64,000 nt of DNA from JACVRW01 sp963751105 (GTDB lineage Bacteria > Actinomycetota > Thermoleophilia > Solirubrobacterales > Thermoleophilaceae): assembly GCA_963751105.1 (NCBI GenBank), contig CAVVTG010000002.1, positions 2,666,001 through 2,730,000 of the forward strand, given 5' to 3'. The position numbers and the translations under genes were made by a program. How positions within the stretch are numbered: the stretch's first letter is position 1; each line of letters begins with the position of its first letter. Below are positions 52,349-60,869 of the stretch, piece after piece. Below the pieces are notes generated by a model that did no database searches, was not told where the DNA came from, and was given only the letters and a program-made list of their open reading frames with translations.

Positions 52349-53453
52349 ATGCAGATTCGCGCCGCCGTTCTCGAGGAGTTCGCCCAGCCGCTCGTGATCC
52401 AGGACGTGGATCTGGACGGCCCGGGACCCGGCGAGGTGCTGGTGCGCCTCAAGGCCTGCGGCGTCTGCCACACCGATCTCTACACCGCCAGCGGCGCCGA
52501 CCCGTCGGGCTACGCGCCCACCGTTCTCGGCCACGAGGGCGCGGGCGTGGTGGAGGAGATCGGGGAGGGCGTGACCAGCCTCGCGCCCGGCGACCACGTG
52601 GTCACGCTCTTCTCGCCCCAGTGCCGCGAGTGCGTCCACTGCGTGAGCGACAAGACCAACATCTGCCTGGCCATCCGCGACGAGCAGAACCAGGGTCACC
52701 TGCCCGGACGGCACCACCCGCCTGCACCGGGGCGACGAGCGCGTTCGCCACTTCATGGGCACGAGCAGCTTCGCCGAGGCGACCGTGATGCCGGAAATCG
52801 CCCTGGCCAAGGTCGATCCCGACGCGCCGCTCGACGTGATCTGCACGCTGGCCTGCGGCGCCACCACCGGCATCGGGGCTGCCCTCTACATCGCCAAGGT
52901 CGAGCCCGGGTCCACCTGCGTGGTCTTCGGAGCCGGCCTGGTGGGCCTGGGCGCCGTGGCGGGCTGCCGCCTGGCCGGGGCCGAGCGCATCGTGGCGGTC
53001 GACCTGTCCGAGGAGCGTCTCGAGCACGCCACCCGGCAGGGGGCCACCGAGACGCTCATCGGCGGCCCCGACACGGTCGACAAGATCCTCGAGATGACGG
53101 GCGGCTTCGGGGCCGACTACACCTTCGAGGCCACCGGGCTCGTGGGCGTGATGCGCCAAGCCGTGGAGTCGGCGCGCATGGGCTGGGGGCTGTGCACCAT
53201 CGCCGGGGTGGCCGGCAAGGGTGAGGTGCTCGAGGTGGTGCCGCGCTTCCTCATCACCGGACGCCGCATCGCGGGCGCCTCGTACGGCGGCGCCAAGGGA
53301 CGAGACCGCGTGCCCGAGCTGGTGGACCTATACACCGCCGGCGACCTCGACCTGGAGTCGCTCGTGACCCGCCGCGTGGAGCTCGACGAGGTCAACGACG
53401 CCTTCGAGGCCATGGAACGCCAGGACGGCATCCGCACGGTCATCACCTACTGA
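52349..53453 (+). pseudogene. Zinc-dependent alcohol dehydrogenase, frameshifted
   Basis: Medium-chain dehydrogenase of the class III/NDMA-type branch, about 368 residues after repair. The N-terminal half has CGVCHTDLYTASG (catalytic zinc Cys), GHEGAGVVEEIGEGV and the structural-zinc cysteines in CRECVHCVSDKTNIC. The second half has CGATTGIGAAL, VFGAGLVGLGAVAGCRLAG (NAD-binding) and EATGLVGVMRQAVE. An extra G at about 52706-52707 shifts the frame; without it the text reads HLPDGTTRLHRGDERVRHFM. Intact flanks suggest an error or recent mutation. TAGGGT ends 8 nt before the ATG. Confidence 0.82.
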
Positions 53454-54163
53454 GCGGCCGAGCCGCGCGCGGCGCGCTGGCGGCGGAGCTCGCCCACCAG
53501 CGCCTTCTGGTGGAGCGCGGCGATCAACTCGTTGAGCGGCTCGAGGCCGGCGGCGATCAGGTCGGTGGCCCGATCGGGCTCGAGCTCTCCGGCCAGCCGG
53601 TCCATCAGCACCTGGACCTCCTCCTTCACCAGCTCCTCGAGCGCGCGCTTGTAGCGCAGCGTGTCGTAGACGGTGAAGCCGATGCGCTCGTCGTAGCCGC
53701 CGGCCCGAAAGCGGCTGATGGCCTCCACGATCTCCACGTCGCGTGGCCCGTAGCCCCGTGAGTTCGGGGTGATGACCTCGAGCTCGCTCAGCCGCTCGAG
53801 CACCTCTTGCGGTATCTCGTAGCGACGGCGAAGCTCGGCCGCGGATACGCGCGCCTGCTCACCGGCCAGCGCCCGGTCGAGGATGCGGTCCTCGAGCTCC
53901 ACCAGAGCGCGGGCGCGCTCGGGATCGTCGTCGAGCATCGACTTGATCACCCTGAGCGGCATGAAGCGCTCCTCCTGGAGCTGCTTGATCAGCTTGATGC
54001 GCTCGACGTAGTCGGTTGGGTAGTAGGCCATGTTGCGCGACGTCTTGACCACGTCGGAGCCGCCACCGAGGAGCCCTTCACGGAGATAGTGCTTGATGGT
54101 GCCGGCGCTCACGCCGCTCGCCTCCGAGAGTTCCTTCATCTTCAGGAGGCCGTTCTGGCTCAC
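53447..54163 (-). CDS. MerR family transcriptional regulator
   Basis: A 238-residue regulator. The MerR winged helix is at the N-terminus (MKELSEASGVSAGTIKHYLR and the YYPTDYVERIKLIKQLQEER helix), followed by a coiled-coil and a C-terminal effector domain of about 130 residues without metal-binding cysteines. Such proteins often bind acyl-CoA or small organic effectors. The GTG overlaps the CoA-transferase stop as GTGA, so it is the last gene of the CoA-thioester operon and the best candidate to control it. Its end overlaps the convergent ADH gene by 7 bp. Confidence 0.85.
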   Translation of the reverse strand: MSQNGLLKMKELSEASGVSAGTIKHYLREGLLGGGSDVVKTSRNMAYYPTDYVERIKLIKQLQEERFMPLRVIKSMLDDDPERARALVELEDRILDRALAGEQARVSAAELRRRYEIPQEVLERLSELEVITPNSRGYGPRDVEIVEAISRFRAGGYDERIGFTVYDTLRYKRALEELVKEEVQVLMDRLAGELEPDRATDLIAAGLEPLNELIAALHQKALVGELRRQRAARGSAAQ

Positions 54164-55344
54164 GCCACCACCCCGTCCCGCTCGAGCCCGTCGATCTCGT
54201 GGCCGGCCAGGCCCAGGCCGCCCAGCACCTCGCGGGTGTGCTCCCCGAGCGCGGGGCCCGGACCGGCGGGCGCGCCGGGCGTGCGCGACAGCTTGACCGG
54301 CACACCGAGAAGGCGCACCCCGTCGGCGCCGGGCTGCTCGATCTCCACCACCATCTCCCGGGCACGCACCAGCTCGGAGTCGAGCGCCTCGCCCAGCTCG
54401 AGCACCGGCTCGAGGCAGCAGTCGTGCTGCTCGGCGAACTCGTGCCACTGGGCGCGCGTGCGCTCCAGGAAGATCGCCTCCACCTCGGAGTGGGCTTCGG
54501 ACGCGGGGCGCTCGAACTGCCGCTCGATCAGGTCCTCGCGGCCCACCCCTCGGCACCAGGCCTGCCAGAACTTGGGCTCGAGCGCGCCCAGCGTGATCCA
54601 GCCGTCGGCGCAGGCGTAGGGGCGGTAACAGATCAGCCGTCCACTCAGTTCGTTGTCGCCGCGCTGCGGCACCTGGCCGTCGCACAGGTACTTGGCCGCC
54701 ACCATGGCGAGCCACGACAACGAGCCGTCGAACATCGACACGTCCACCAGCTGGCCCTCACCCGACTGCTCGCGCTCGCGCAGCGCCGCCAGGATCCCGA
54801 AGGCCGCCATCAGCGCGCCCCCGCCCAGGTCCGCGATCTGGCCGGCGGACTGCACCGGAGGGCCGCCGGCGTCGCCGGTGAGTCCCAGGAGGCCGTTGAG
54901 ACCGAGGTAGTTCATGTCGTGGCCGGAGCGCGCGGTGTACGGACCGTCGCGGCCGTAGCCCGAGATGGCGCAGTAGACGAGGCCGGGGTTCTCCTCGCGC
55001 AGGCGCTCGTAGCCCACCCCCAGGCGCTCCATCACGCCCGGGCGAAAGGACTCGAGTAGAACGTCGTGCTCGGCCACCAGTCGCAGCAGCAGTTCGCGCC
55101 CGCGCTCCTCCTTGAGGTTGATCCTCACCGAGCGCTTGCCCCGGTTGAGCGAGAGGAACAGTGCCGACTTGGCCGAGTCGTCGGCGCCCTCGTGGTAGGG
55201 CGGCGACCAGCGCACGTAGTCGCCCATCCCGGTGTCCTCGACCTTGAGCACCTCGGCGCCGAAGTCCGCCATGAGCAGCGAGCAGAACCCGCCGGGCAGG
55301 AGCCGGGAGAGGTCGAGCACCCGGATGCCGCTGAGGGCGCTCAC
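54160..55344 (-). CDS. CaiB/BaiF family CoA-transferase or alpha-methylacyl-CoA racemase
   Basis: A 394-residue class III CoA-transferase fold. Segments RVLDLSRLLPGGFCSLLMAD and SGHDMNYLGLNGLLGLTGDA are close to alpha-methylacyl-CoA racemase; His142 (in GHDMNY) and Asp172 (in QIADLGGG) match the His/Asp acid-base pair of that enzyme rather than the transferase aspartate. It would then racemise 2-methyl-branched acyl-CoAs so they can be beta-oxidised. The start GTG overlaps the BKACE stop as GTGA. Racemase is my preferred call, with CoA-transferase possible. Confidence 0.82.
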   Translation of the reverse strand: MSALSGIRVLDLSRLLPGGFCSLLMADFGAEVLKVEDTGMGDYVRWSPPYHEGADDSAKSALFLSLNRGKRSVRINLKEERGRELLLRLVAEHDVLLESFRPGVMERLGVGYERLREENPGLVYCAISGYGRDGPYTARSGHDMNYLGLNGLLGLTGDAGGPPVQSAGQIADLGGGALMAAFGILAALREREQSGEGQLVDVSMFDGSLSWLAMVAAKYLCDGQVPQRGDNELSGRLICYRPYACADGWITLGALEPKFWQAWCRGVGREDLIERQFERPASEAHSEVEAIFLERTRAQWHEFAEQHDCCLEPVLELGEALDSELVRAREMVVEIEQPGADGVRLLGVPVKLSRTPGAPAGPGPALGEHTREVLGGLGLAGHEIDGLERDGVVA

Positions 55345-56231
55345 GTCGTCGGCTGGCGCGCCGGCGCGGCCAGCAGCTCGCGCGCCTCCGCCACCGTGGC
55401 CGCGCGCCGGCCCGTGTCCTCCACCATGCGCCGGGCACGCGCGATCAGCTCACCGTTGGAGCGCGCCATCTCCCCGTCGGGGAGGTAGAAGTTGTCCTCC
55501 ACCCCCACGCGCACGTTGCCGCCCAGTGCGGCCGCCGCGGCCACGAGACGCCACTGGTCGCGGCTGATCCCGATCACGCCCCAGTTGTTGGGGCCCTCGG
55601 GCCCGCCCGGAATCTGGTCCGCCATGTGAGCGAGGTTGCGGGGATTGGGTCGCACCCCGCCGGTCACGCCCATCACGCACGACACCTGCAGCGGCTCGGA
55701 CAGCAGCCCCATGTCGATCAGCGGGTCGAGGTTGGCCACGTGCCCGGTGTCGAAGCATTCGTGCTCGGGCCGGATGCCGAGCTCGTTCATGGCACCCAGG
55801 AACTCGATGATGGTGTCGAACGAGTTTTCGAACACCGTCTTGAAGACGAAGTCCTTACGGCTCTTCGAGTACTTCGCGTAGTTCATCGAGCTCATGTTCA
55901 GAGCCGCCACGTCGGGACGCAGCTCACGTAGGTAGGCGAGCCGCTTCTCGACCGGAACGCCGATGGCGCCGGTGGAGTAGTTGACGATCACGTCGTCCAC
56001 CGCGTTGCGGATGGCCTCGGTGATGGCCCGGAAGTCGTCGATCTCGTAGCTCGGCACCCCCTCCGGGGTGCGAGCGTGGATGTGGATCATCGAGCAACCC
56101 TCGTCCACGGCCCGGCGGGCCTCCTCCGCGTACTCCTCCGGCGTGTACGGGATCGCCGGGCACTGCTCGCGGTTGGCCACCGCGCCCGAGATCGAGCACG
56201 TGATCACGCAGGGATCGGAGAAGCGGCTCAT
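55341..56231 (-). CDS. BKACE family beta-keto acid cleavage enzyme
   Basis: A 296-residue TIM-barrel enzyme of the 3-keto-5-aminohexanoate cleavage (Kce/BKACE, formerly DUF849) family. These convert a beta-keto acid plus acetyl-CoA into acetoacetate and a new acyl-CoA. The zinc ligands start with the HIH pair at 50-52 (SMIHIHARTPEG); VIVNYSTGA, CFDTGHVANL, CVMGVTGGVRP and VGVEDNFYLPDG follow. The substrate depends on side-chain residues that cannot be read safely. It is coupled on both sides (TGATG with YdeI, GTGA with the CaiB/BaiF gene). Confidence 0.85.
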   Translation of the reverse strand: MSRFSDPCVITCSISGAVANREQCPAIPYTPEEYAEEARRAVDEGCSMIHIHARTPEGVPSYEIDDFRAITEAIRNAVDDVIVNYSTGAIGVPVEKRLAYLRELRPDVAALNMSSMNYAKYSKSRKDFVFKTVFENSFDTIIEFLGAMNELGIRPEHECFDTGHVANLDPLIDMGLLSEPLQVSCVMGVTGGVRPNPRNLAHMADQIPGGPEGPNNWGVIGISRDQWRLVAAAAALGGNVRVGVEDNFYLPDGEMARSNGELIARARRMVEDTGRRAATVAEARELLAAPARQPTT

Positions 56232-56818
56232 CAGCGCCTCAGTGGCTTGATGTCGACTCCGGCCGCAGAGTCCTCGATCAGCTGGTTGAGGCGACGCTCG
56301 CGCGTCTCCTCGCGCTTGGCGCTGAGCACCCAGTGGCTCGCGGTGCGGCGGTACCAGGGCGGCCTTCGGTCCCAGTACTCGGCCGCCGCGGCGTTCGCGC
56401 GCAGGCGCTCCTCGTACTCCGCCGAGAGCGTGGCGTCCTGACCCTCCTCGAAGGAGTACACGCCGGTCCTGGCGTCGGTGCGAGCCTCGAAGGCGCTGCG
56501 GCCCGCCTCGGCGACGAGGCCCTCGGCCTCCAGCCGCGCCATCTTCTCCACGTTGACCTTGCTCCAGTTGCTGCCCGGCCGGCGCGGGGTGAAGCGCTGC
56601 ACGTGGCGCTCGTCGTCGAGGCGACGCATCACGCCGTCGATCCACCCGAAGCAGAGGGCCTGGTCCACCGCCTGCGACCACGTCATCGTCTGCTTGCCCG
56701 TGTGCTTCTTGTACATGCCCACGAGCACCTCGGGCTCGGAGTCGTGGTTGGCCTCAAGCCAGGCGTAGAAGGCCTCGGGGCCGTCGAAGAAGATGGCCTC
56801 GGACTCGAGCAGCTTCAC
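56231..56818 (-). CDS. YdeI/OmpD-associated family protein
   Basis: A 195-residue protein of the YdeI family: FFDGPEAFYAWLEANHDSEP, SQAVDQALCFGWIDGVMRR and RFTPRRPGSNWSKVNVEKMA are the conserved blocks, and the C-terminal part is helical with SHWVLSAKREETRERR. The function is unknown in any organism I know; some are linked to antimicrobial peptide resistance. Here it sits inside a CoA-metabolism operon, with only 2 bp separating it from the carboxylase gene and TGATG overlap with the BKACE gene. The start is a GTG. Confidence 0.78.
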   Translation of the reverse strand: MKLLESEAIFFDGPEAFYAWLEANHDSEPEVLVGMYKKHTGKQTMTWSQAVDQALCFGWIDGVMRRLDDERHVQRFTPRRPGSNWSKVNVEKMARLEAEGLVAEAGRSAFEARTDARTGVYSFEEGQDATLSAEYEERLRANAAAAEYWDRRPPWYRRTASHWVLSAKREETRERRLNQLIEDSAAGVDIKPLRR

Positions 56819-56820
56819 GC

Positions 56821-58416
56821 TCAGACCGGCATCACCCCGTGCTTCTTCCACGGTCGCTCCACGCGCTTGGTCGCGGCCATCTCCAGAGCGCGGATCACGG
56901 TGGGCCGCGTCTCGCGCGGGTCGATCACGTCGTCGATCATCGCGTTGCCGGCGGCGATGTAGGGATCGATCGTCTTGCGGATGCCCTCGATCATCTCCGC
57001 CCGCGTGGCGTCCGGATCCTCGCTGGCCTCGATCTGCTTGCGGAAGATGATGTTCACCGCGCCCTCCGGCCCCATCACCGAGATCTCGGCCGAGGGCCAG
57101 GCCACGATCAGGTCCGGCTCGTAGGCCTTGCCGCACATCACGTAGTAGCCCGCGCCGTAGGCCTTGCGCACCACCACGGTGACCTTCGGGACGGTGGCGC
57201 GCGAGACCGCGTAGAGCATCTTGGCCCCGTGGCGGATGATGCCCGCCCGCTCGACCTTCGTGCCGACCATGAAGCCCGGCACGTCCATCAGGAACAGCAG
57301 CGGAATCCCGTAGGCGTCGCACAGGTTGATGAAGCGGGCCGCCTTGTCGGCCGAGTCGTTCTCGAGGATGCCGCCCAGGTGCTTGGGCTGGTTGGCGACG
57401 ATGCCCACCGGGCGGCCGCCCATGCGGGCGAGGCAGGTGATGATCGTGCGGGCGAAGCGCGGCTTGAGATCGAACCACTCGCCGTCGTCGGTGATCCGCC
57501 GGATCAGCTCGTACATGTCGTAGGGGTGGCGCGGGGAGTCGGGCAGGATGTCGAGCAGCTCTTCGTCCATCCGCTCGACCGGGTCGGCGCTCTCGCGCCG
57601 CGGCGGCGGCTGCTCGCTGTTGGAGGGCATGAACGACAGGTACGAGCGCACCGCGTCGATGCACTCCTCGTCAGAGGCCACCTCGAGGTCGCCCACCCCC
57701 GACACCCGCGTGTGGATCCGTGAGCCGCCGAGCTCCTCCTGGGTCACGTCCTCACCGGTGACCGCCTTGGTGAGATGAGGGCCGGCCAGCGCCATGCTGC
57801 CGCGGCCCTTGACCATGGGCACGAAGTCGGCCAGCCCCGGGATGTAGGCGGTGCCCGCCGCGCATGGGCCCATGAGCGCCGCCACCTGGGGCACCACCCC
57901 GCTCATCACGACCTCCTCGCGGAAGAGATGGCCGGAGCCCGCGAACAGCGAGCCCGAGGCCTCCTGAATGCGCGCGCCCGCGGAGTCGAGCAGCCAGATC
58001 AGCGGGATCCGCTTCGAGAGCGCCAGCTCGCGCAGCCGCGTGACCTTCAGCTCGCCGGTCATCCCCATCGAGCCGGCCATGACGGTGAAGTCGTAGGCCG
58101 CCACGGCCACCAGGCGGCCGTCGACCTTTCCGTATCCCGTGATCACGCCGTCGGCCGGAGCCTCGCGGCCCTCCATGGCGCGCTGCGAGAAATGCGGGCG
58201 CCCGTGGAGGCCGAGCTCGGTGAACGTCCCCTCGTCGATCAGGAGGGCGAGGCGCTCCCGTGCGGTCAGCTTGTCGCGCTCGTGCTGCTGGGCGATCTTC
58301 TCCTCCCCGCCGCCGAGCCGGGCCCGCTCGCGGCGCTCCCGCAGGTCGTCCACGAGCGAGCGGAGCGAGGGGCGGGCGATGAGGGTGTCTGCGGCTGCGC
58401 GTTCGGTGGTCGCCAT
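56821..58416 (-). CDS. Acyl-CoA carboxylase, carboxyltransferase beta subunit
   Basis: A 531-residue biotin-dependent carboxyltransferase of the propionyl/acetyl/methylcrotonyl-CoA carboxylase group. The N-terminal crotonase-like half has LLDSAGARIQEASGSLFAGS and a GSMALAGPHLTKAVTGED block; the C-terminal half has FLMDVPGFMVGTKVERAGII, RKAYGAGYYVMCG and WPSAEISVMGPEGAVNI. No biotin carboxylase/BCCP gene lies in this window, so its partner is elsewhere. An inverted repeat 5 bp before the ATG makes this a likely internal promoter of the operon. The acyl-CoA substrate is uncertain. Confidence 0.9.
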   Translation of the reverse strand: MATTERAAADTLIARPSLRSLVDDLRERRERARLGGGEEKIAQQHERDKLTARERLALLIDEGTFTELGLHGRPHFSQRAMEGREAPADGVITGYGKVDGRLVAVAAYDFTVMAGSMGMTGELKVTRLRELALSKRIPLIWLLDSAGARIQEASGSLFAGSGHLFREEVVMSGVVPQVAALMGPCAAGTAYIPGLADFVPMVKGRGSMALAGPHLTKAVTGEDVTQEELGGSRIHTRVSGVGDLEVASDEECIDAVRSYLSFMPSNSEQPPPRRESADPVERMDEELLDILPDSPRHPYDMYELIRRITDDGEWFDLKPRFARTIITCLARMGGRPVGIVANQPKHLGGILENDSADKAARFINLCDAYGIPLLFLMDVPGFMVGTKVERAGIIRHGAKMLYAVSRATVPKVTVVVRKAYGAGYYVMCGKAYEPDLIVAWPSAEISVMGPEGAVNIIFRKQIEASEDPDATRAEMIEGIRKTIDPYIAAGNAMIDDVIDPRETRPTVIRALEMAATKRVERPWKKHGVMPV

Positions 58417-58421
58417 ACGAG

Positions 58422-58449
58422 GTACGAAGTAGAAAGCTCTACTTCCTAC
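58422..58449. promoter_or_regulatory. 28-bp inverted repeat before the carboxylase gene
   Basis: Plus-strand halves GTACGAAGTAGA and TCTACTTCCTAC are separated by AAGC and match at 11 of 12 pairs; the inner 8-bp arms are perfect. It fills the 35-bp gap between the arginase-like stop and the carboxylase ATG. The half-site GTAGGAAGT also occurs before the acyl-CoA dehydrogenase at 62961. An operator of the operon's own MerR regulator is the simplest idea; an RNA hairpin is the alternative. Confidence 0.5.
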
Positions 58450-58451
58450 TT

Positions 58452-59282
58452 CTACTGATCGGCGGCGAGGTGGTCAAGCAGCGGCTTGAGCACGTGCATG
58501 GCCGTCGCCACGGCCTCGGCCCGCTCCGGCTCCGCCTCGGGAAGCTCGATCGCCGTGACCTCGACGCCCACCAGCTCGCAGTCCTCGAGCACCGATTCGA
58601 GCAGATCCAGGAGGCGGTCGGGACGAAGGCCTCCGGGAGCGGGGACGGCGGCCGGGAACTGCTCCGGGTCGATCACGTCGAGATCGAGATGGATGAACAC
58701 CGGGGCCGAGCTCAACGCGTTCTTGACCGCCACGAGCGTCTCGATCGTGCTCGCGCCGATCACCGTGGCCGGCCCGCCTTCGAGCAGCTCGCGCTCGGAG
58801 GCATCGAGGTCGCGGACTCCGGCCAGCACCACGCGCTCGGGCGCCACGGTGTCGCCCAGGCCGGCGTCCCACACGCCGCACGCGCCAGCCAGGCACATGC
58901 CGCCGAGATAGCCGCTGCCCGTGGTGTCCGGAGTGTTGTAGTCGCCGTGCGCGTCGAGCCACAGCACGCGCGCCTCCGGGCGGTTGCGCAGCGCCGCGGG
59001 CAACGTGGTGAGCGCCACCGAGCAGTCGGCCGCCAGCATCACCGGCGTGTTGCCGCCGGTGAGGGCGTCGTCGATCTGGCCGCCCGCCTCGAGCAGGCAG
59101 CCCCGGGATTCGCGCAGGTCGTCCTCGAAGCGGGTCTCCCTGACCTCGGCTCCATCGCCGATCGACCGCGGCTCCACGCCGAGCGCCTCGCCCACGAGGG
59201 GAGCGAGCGCCTCCACGCCTCCGGGGGCTCCCGGAAAGCGGTCGGCCGTCCGGCAGCGCATGGCGATCAGCGATGCGGCCAA
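58452..59282 (-). CDS. Arginase/ureohydrolase family protein with altered metal ligand
   Basis: A 276-residue protein with the ureohydrolase fold. The metal motifs LDAHGDYN (Asp110, His112, Asp114) and HLDLDVIDP (Asp200, Asp202) are in place, but the first motif, normally GGDHS, reads AADCSVAL, so the His ligand is Cys87. This replacement occurs in other actinobacterial members and makes arginase activity doubtful; formimino- or guanidino-acid hydrolysis are alternatives. The TTG start at 59282 is 4 bp after the enoyl-CoA hydratase stop. Confidence 0.8.
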   Translation of the reverse strand: MAASLIAMRCRTADRFPGAPGGVEALAPLVGEALGVEPRSIGDGAEVRETRFEDDLRESRGCLLEAGGQIDDALTGGNTPVMLAADCSVALTTLPAALRNRPEARVLWLDAHGDYNTPDTTGSGYLGGMCLAGACGVWDAGLGDTVAPERVVLAGVRDLDASERELLEGGPATVIGASTIETLVAVKNALSSAPVFIHLDLDVIDPEQFPAAVPAPGGLRPDRLLDLLESVLEDCELVGVEVTAIELPEAEPERAEAVATAMHVLKPLLDHLAADQ

Positions 59283-59286
59283 CGGA

Positions 59287-60072
59287 TCAGCGCCCCGTCC
59301 ATTCGGGCTCGCGCTTCTCGAAGAAGGCCCGAACGCCCTCCTGGATGTCGTCGGTGGTGAAGGCGAGCGAGAGCTGCGAGCGCAGGTGATCGAGCGCGTC
59401 CTCGAAGGGCATGTCCAGCTGCCGGTACATGGCGTCCTTGCCGAGCTTCATCAGCACCGGTGACTTGCCAGCCAGCTTGACCGCCCACTCGTCCACGGCG
59501 GCGTCGAAGTCCTCGGCCGCCACCACCCGGTTGACGATGCCGGCCTCGCGCGCCTCCTCGGCCGAGATGCGCTCTCCCAGCAGCAGCAGCTCGTTGGTCT
59601 TCTTGCGCGGAACGTTGCGGTAGATCAGCGCCATGATCATGAAGGGGAACACCCCCACGTTGATCTCGGGCGTGCCGAAGGTGGCTCCCTCGCGGGCCAC
59701 GATCAGGTCGCAGGCCAGGGCCACGCCGAGGGCGCCGGCCAGCACGTGGCCGTTGGCCGCGCAGATGGTGGGCTTCCCGAGCTGCATGATCGTCATGAAC
59801 AGGCGCGGGAAGCGCTCGGTGCCGAAGTGCTTGTGGACCAAGGGCACCTCGGCGGCGAACTGGTCGAGGCTGCCGCCGGCGGAGAAAACCTTGTCGTGAG
59901 TGGAGGCCAGCACCACGCAGCGCACACTCTCATCGTCGCGCGCCGCCTCGAAGGCCGCGATCAGATCGGAGAGCAGCTGGTTCGAGAGGGCGTTGCGCGT
60001 GTCCGGCTGGTCGAGGGCGATCGTGGCCACGCCGTCGTCGCGCTGCTCGTACCTGATGGTCTCGTAGGCCAC
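59287..60072 (-). CDS. Enoyl-CoA hydratase/isomerase family protein
   Basis: A 261-residue crotonase-fold protein. ALDQPDTRNALSNQLLSDLI is the N-terminal family motif, SAGGSLDQFAAEV contains an oxyanion-hole glycine, and ICAANGHVLAGALGVALACD is the second oxyanion-hole segment. The positions of the usual catalytic glutamates are partly changed (FGTPEINVGVFP keeps one), so hydratase or isomerase activity is not certain. The GTG at 60072 gives the normal length. It begins the operon that ends with the MerR regulator. The substrate is an acyl-CoA. Confidence 0.85.
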   Translation of the reverse strand: MAYETIRYEQRDDGVATIALDQPDTRNALSNQLLSDLIAAFEAARDDESVRCVVLASTHDKVFSAGGSLDQFAAEVPLVHKHFGTERFPRLFMTIMQLGKPTICAANGHVLAGALGVALACDLIVAREGATFGTPEINVGVFPFMIMALIYRNVPRKKTNELLLLGERISAEEAREAGIVNRVVAAEDFDAAVDEWAVKLAGKSPVLMKLGKDAMYRQLDMPFEDALDHLRSQLSLAFTTDDIQEGVRAFFEKREPEWTGR

Positions 60073-60167
60073 GCGCCGAGTTCTACTACGCGACCGGACG
60101 CCGCAGGCTTGCCCCTGCACGGCCGGCCGGGTACCTTCGTGCGCGACCGGTTCCTAGGAGGGCACCG

Positions 60168-60599
60168 ATGTACAACACCATCGTCGTGGGCACCGACGGG
60201 TCCAGCACGGCCGCCATCGCCGTGGAGCGCGCGTGCGAGATCGCGCGCCTCACCGGTGCCCGGCTGCACGTGGTGAGCTCCTACCACCCGGTGCGCCCGC
60301 AGCTCGCCGGCCGCGCCCCGGCCGGGGAGTTCAACATCCCTCCGGACTTCCAGGCCGACGCGGTGCTGGGTGACGCCGCGAGCCGGCTGCGGGCAGAGGG
60401 CATCGAGGTGGAGGAGCATGCTCCCAAGGGCGATCCCGCCGACGCCCTCATCGACATCGCGCGCACCGAAGCGGCGGATCTGATCGTGCTCGGCAGCCTG
60501 GGCATGCAGGGAGCGCGGCGGGTGCTGGGCAGCGTGGGCAACAAGGTGTCCCACAACGCTCCCTGCGATCTACTGATCGTGCAGACGACCCGGACCTGA
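60168..60599 (+). CDS. Universal stress protein (UspA family)
   Basis: A 143-residue single-domain Usp. The first strand TIVVGTDGSSTAAIAVERAC and the ATP-binding G-2x-G-9x-G(S/T) pattern in GSLGMQGARRVLGSVGNKVS show it is of the nucleotide-binding type. The strong GGAGG ribosome site before the ATG differs from the leaderless look of most neighbours. It ends inside the convergent alkyltransferase-like gene, overlapping it by 30 bp. Confidence 0.88.
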   Translation: MYNTIVVGTDGSSTAAIAVERACEIARLTGARLHVVSSYHPVRPQLAGRAPAGEFNIPPDFQADAVLGDAASRLRAEGIEVEEHAPKGDPADALIDIARTEAADLIVLGSLGMQGARRVLGSVGNKVSHNAPCDLLIVQTTRT

Positions 60600-60869
60600 G
60601 GGCGGGACCCAGGCGGCGCTCATGTCCACCCGCTCCCCCCGAAAGGGCACGCCCTCGCGCTCGAGCAGCCGTCGCTGACGCTCCCCCTTGGCCAGCGTGC
60701 CGTCGGCTCGCACCACCCGTTGCCAAGGAACGCCGGGGTCGTGGCAGGCGGCCAGCACCGTGCCCGCGAAGCGCGGCGCCCCGGGAGACAGGTCGCCGTA
60801 AGTGGTGACGAAGCCTTCGGGAATCGAGCGCGCCCGCTCGAGCACCACGCCCGCGCGAGCCTCGTTCAA
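60570..60869 (-). CDS. Alkyltransferase-like protein (MGMT-fold)
   Basis: A 99-residue protein of the MGMT DNA-binding-domain fold. IPEGFVTTYGDLSPGAPRFA is the helix-turn-helix region. The active-site cysteine of true methyltransferases (PCHRV) is replaced: here the motif is VPWQRVV with Trp49. That marks an ATL protein, which binds alkylguanine in DNA and hands it to nucleotide excision repair without removing the alkyl group. The TTG start overlaps the upstream gene's stop as TTGA. Confidence 0.85.
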   Translation of the reverse strand: MNEARAGVVLERARSIPEGFVTTYGDLSPGAPRFAGTVLAACHDPGVPWQRVVRADGTLAKGERQRRLLEREGVPFRGERVDMSAAWVPPSGPGRLHDQ

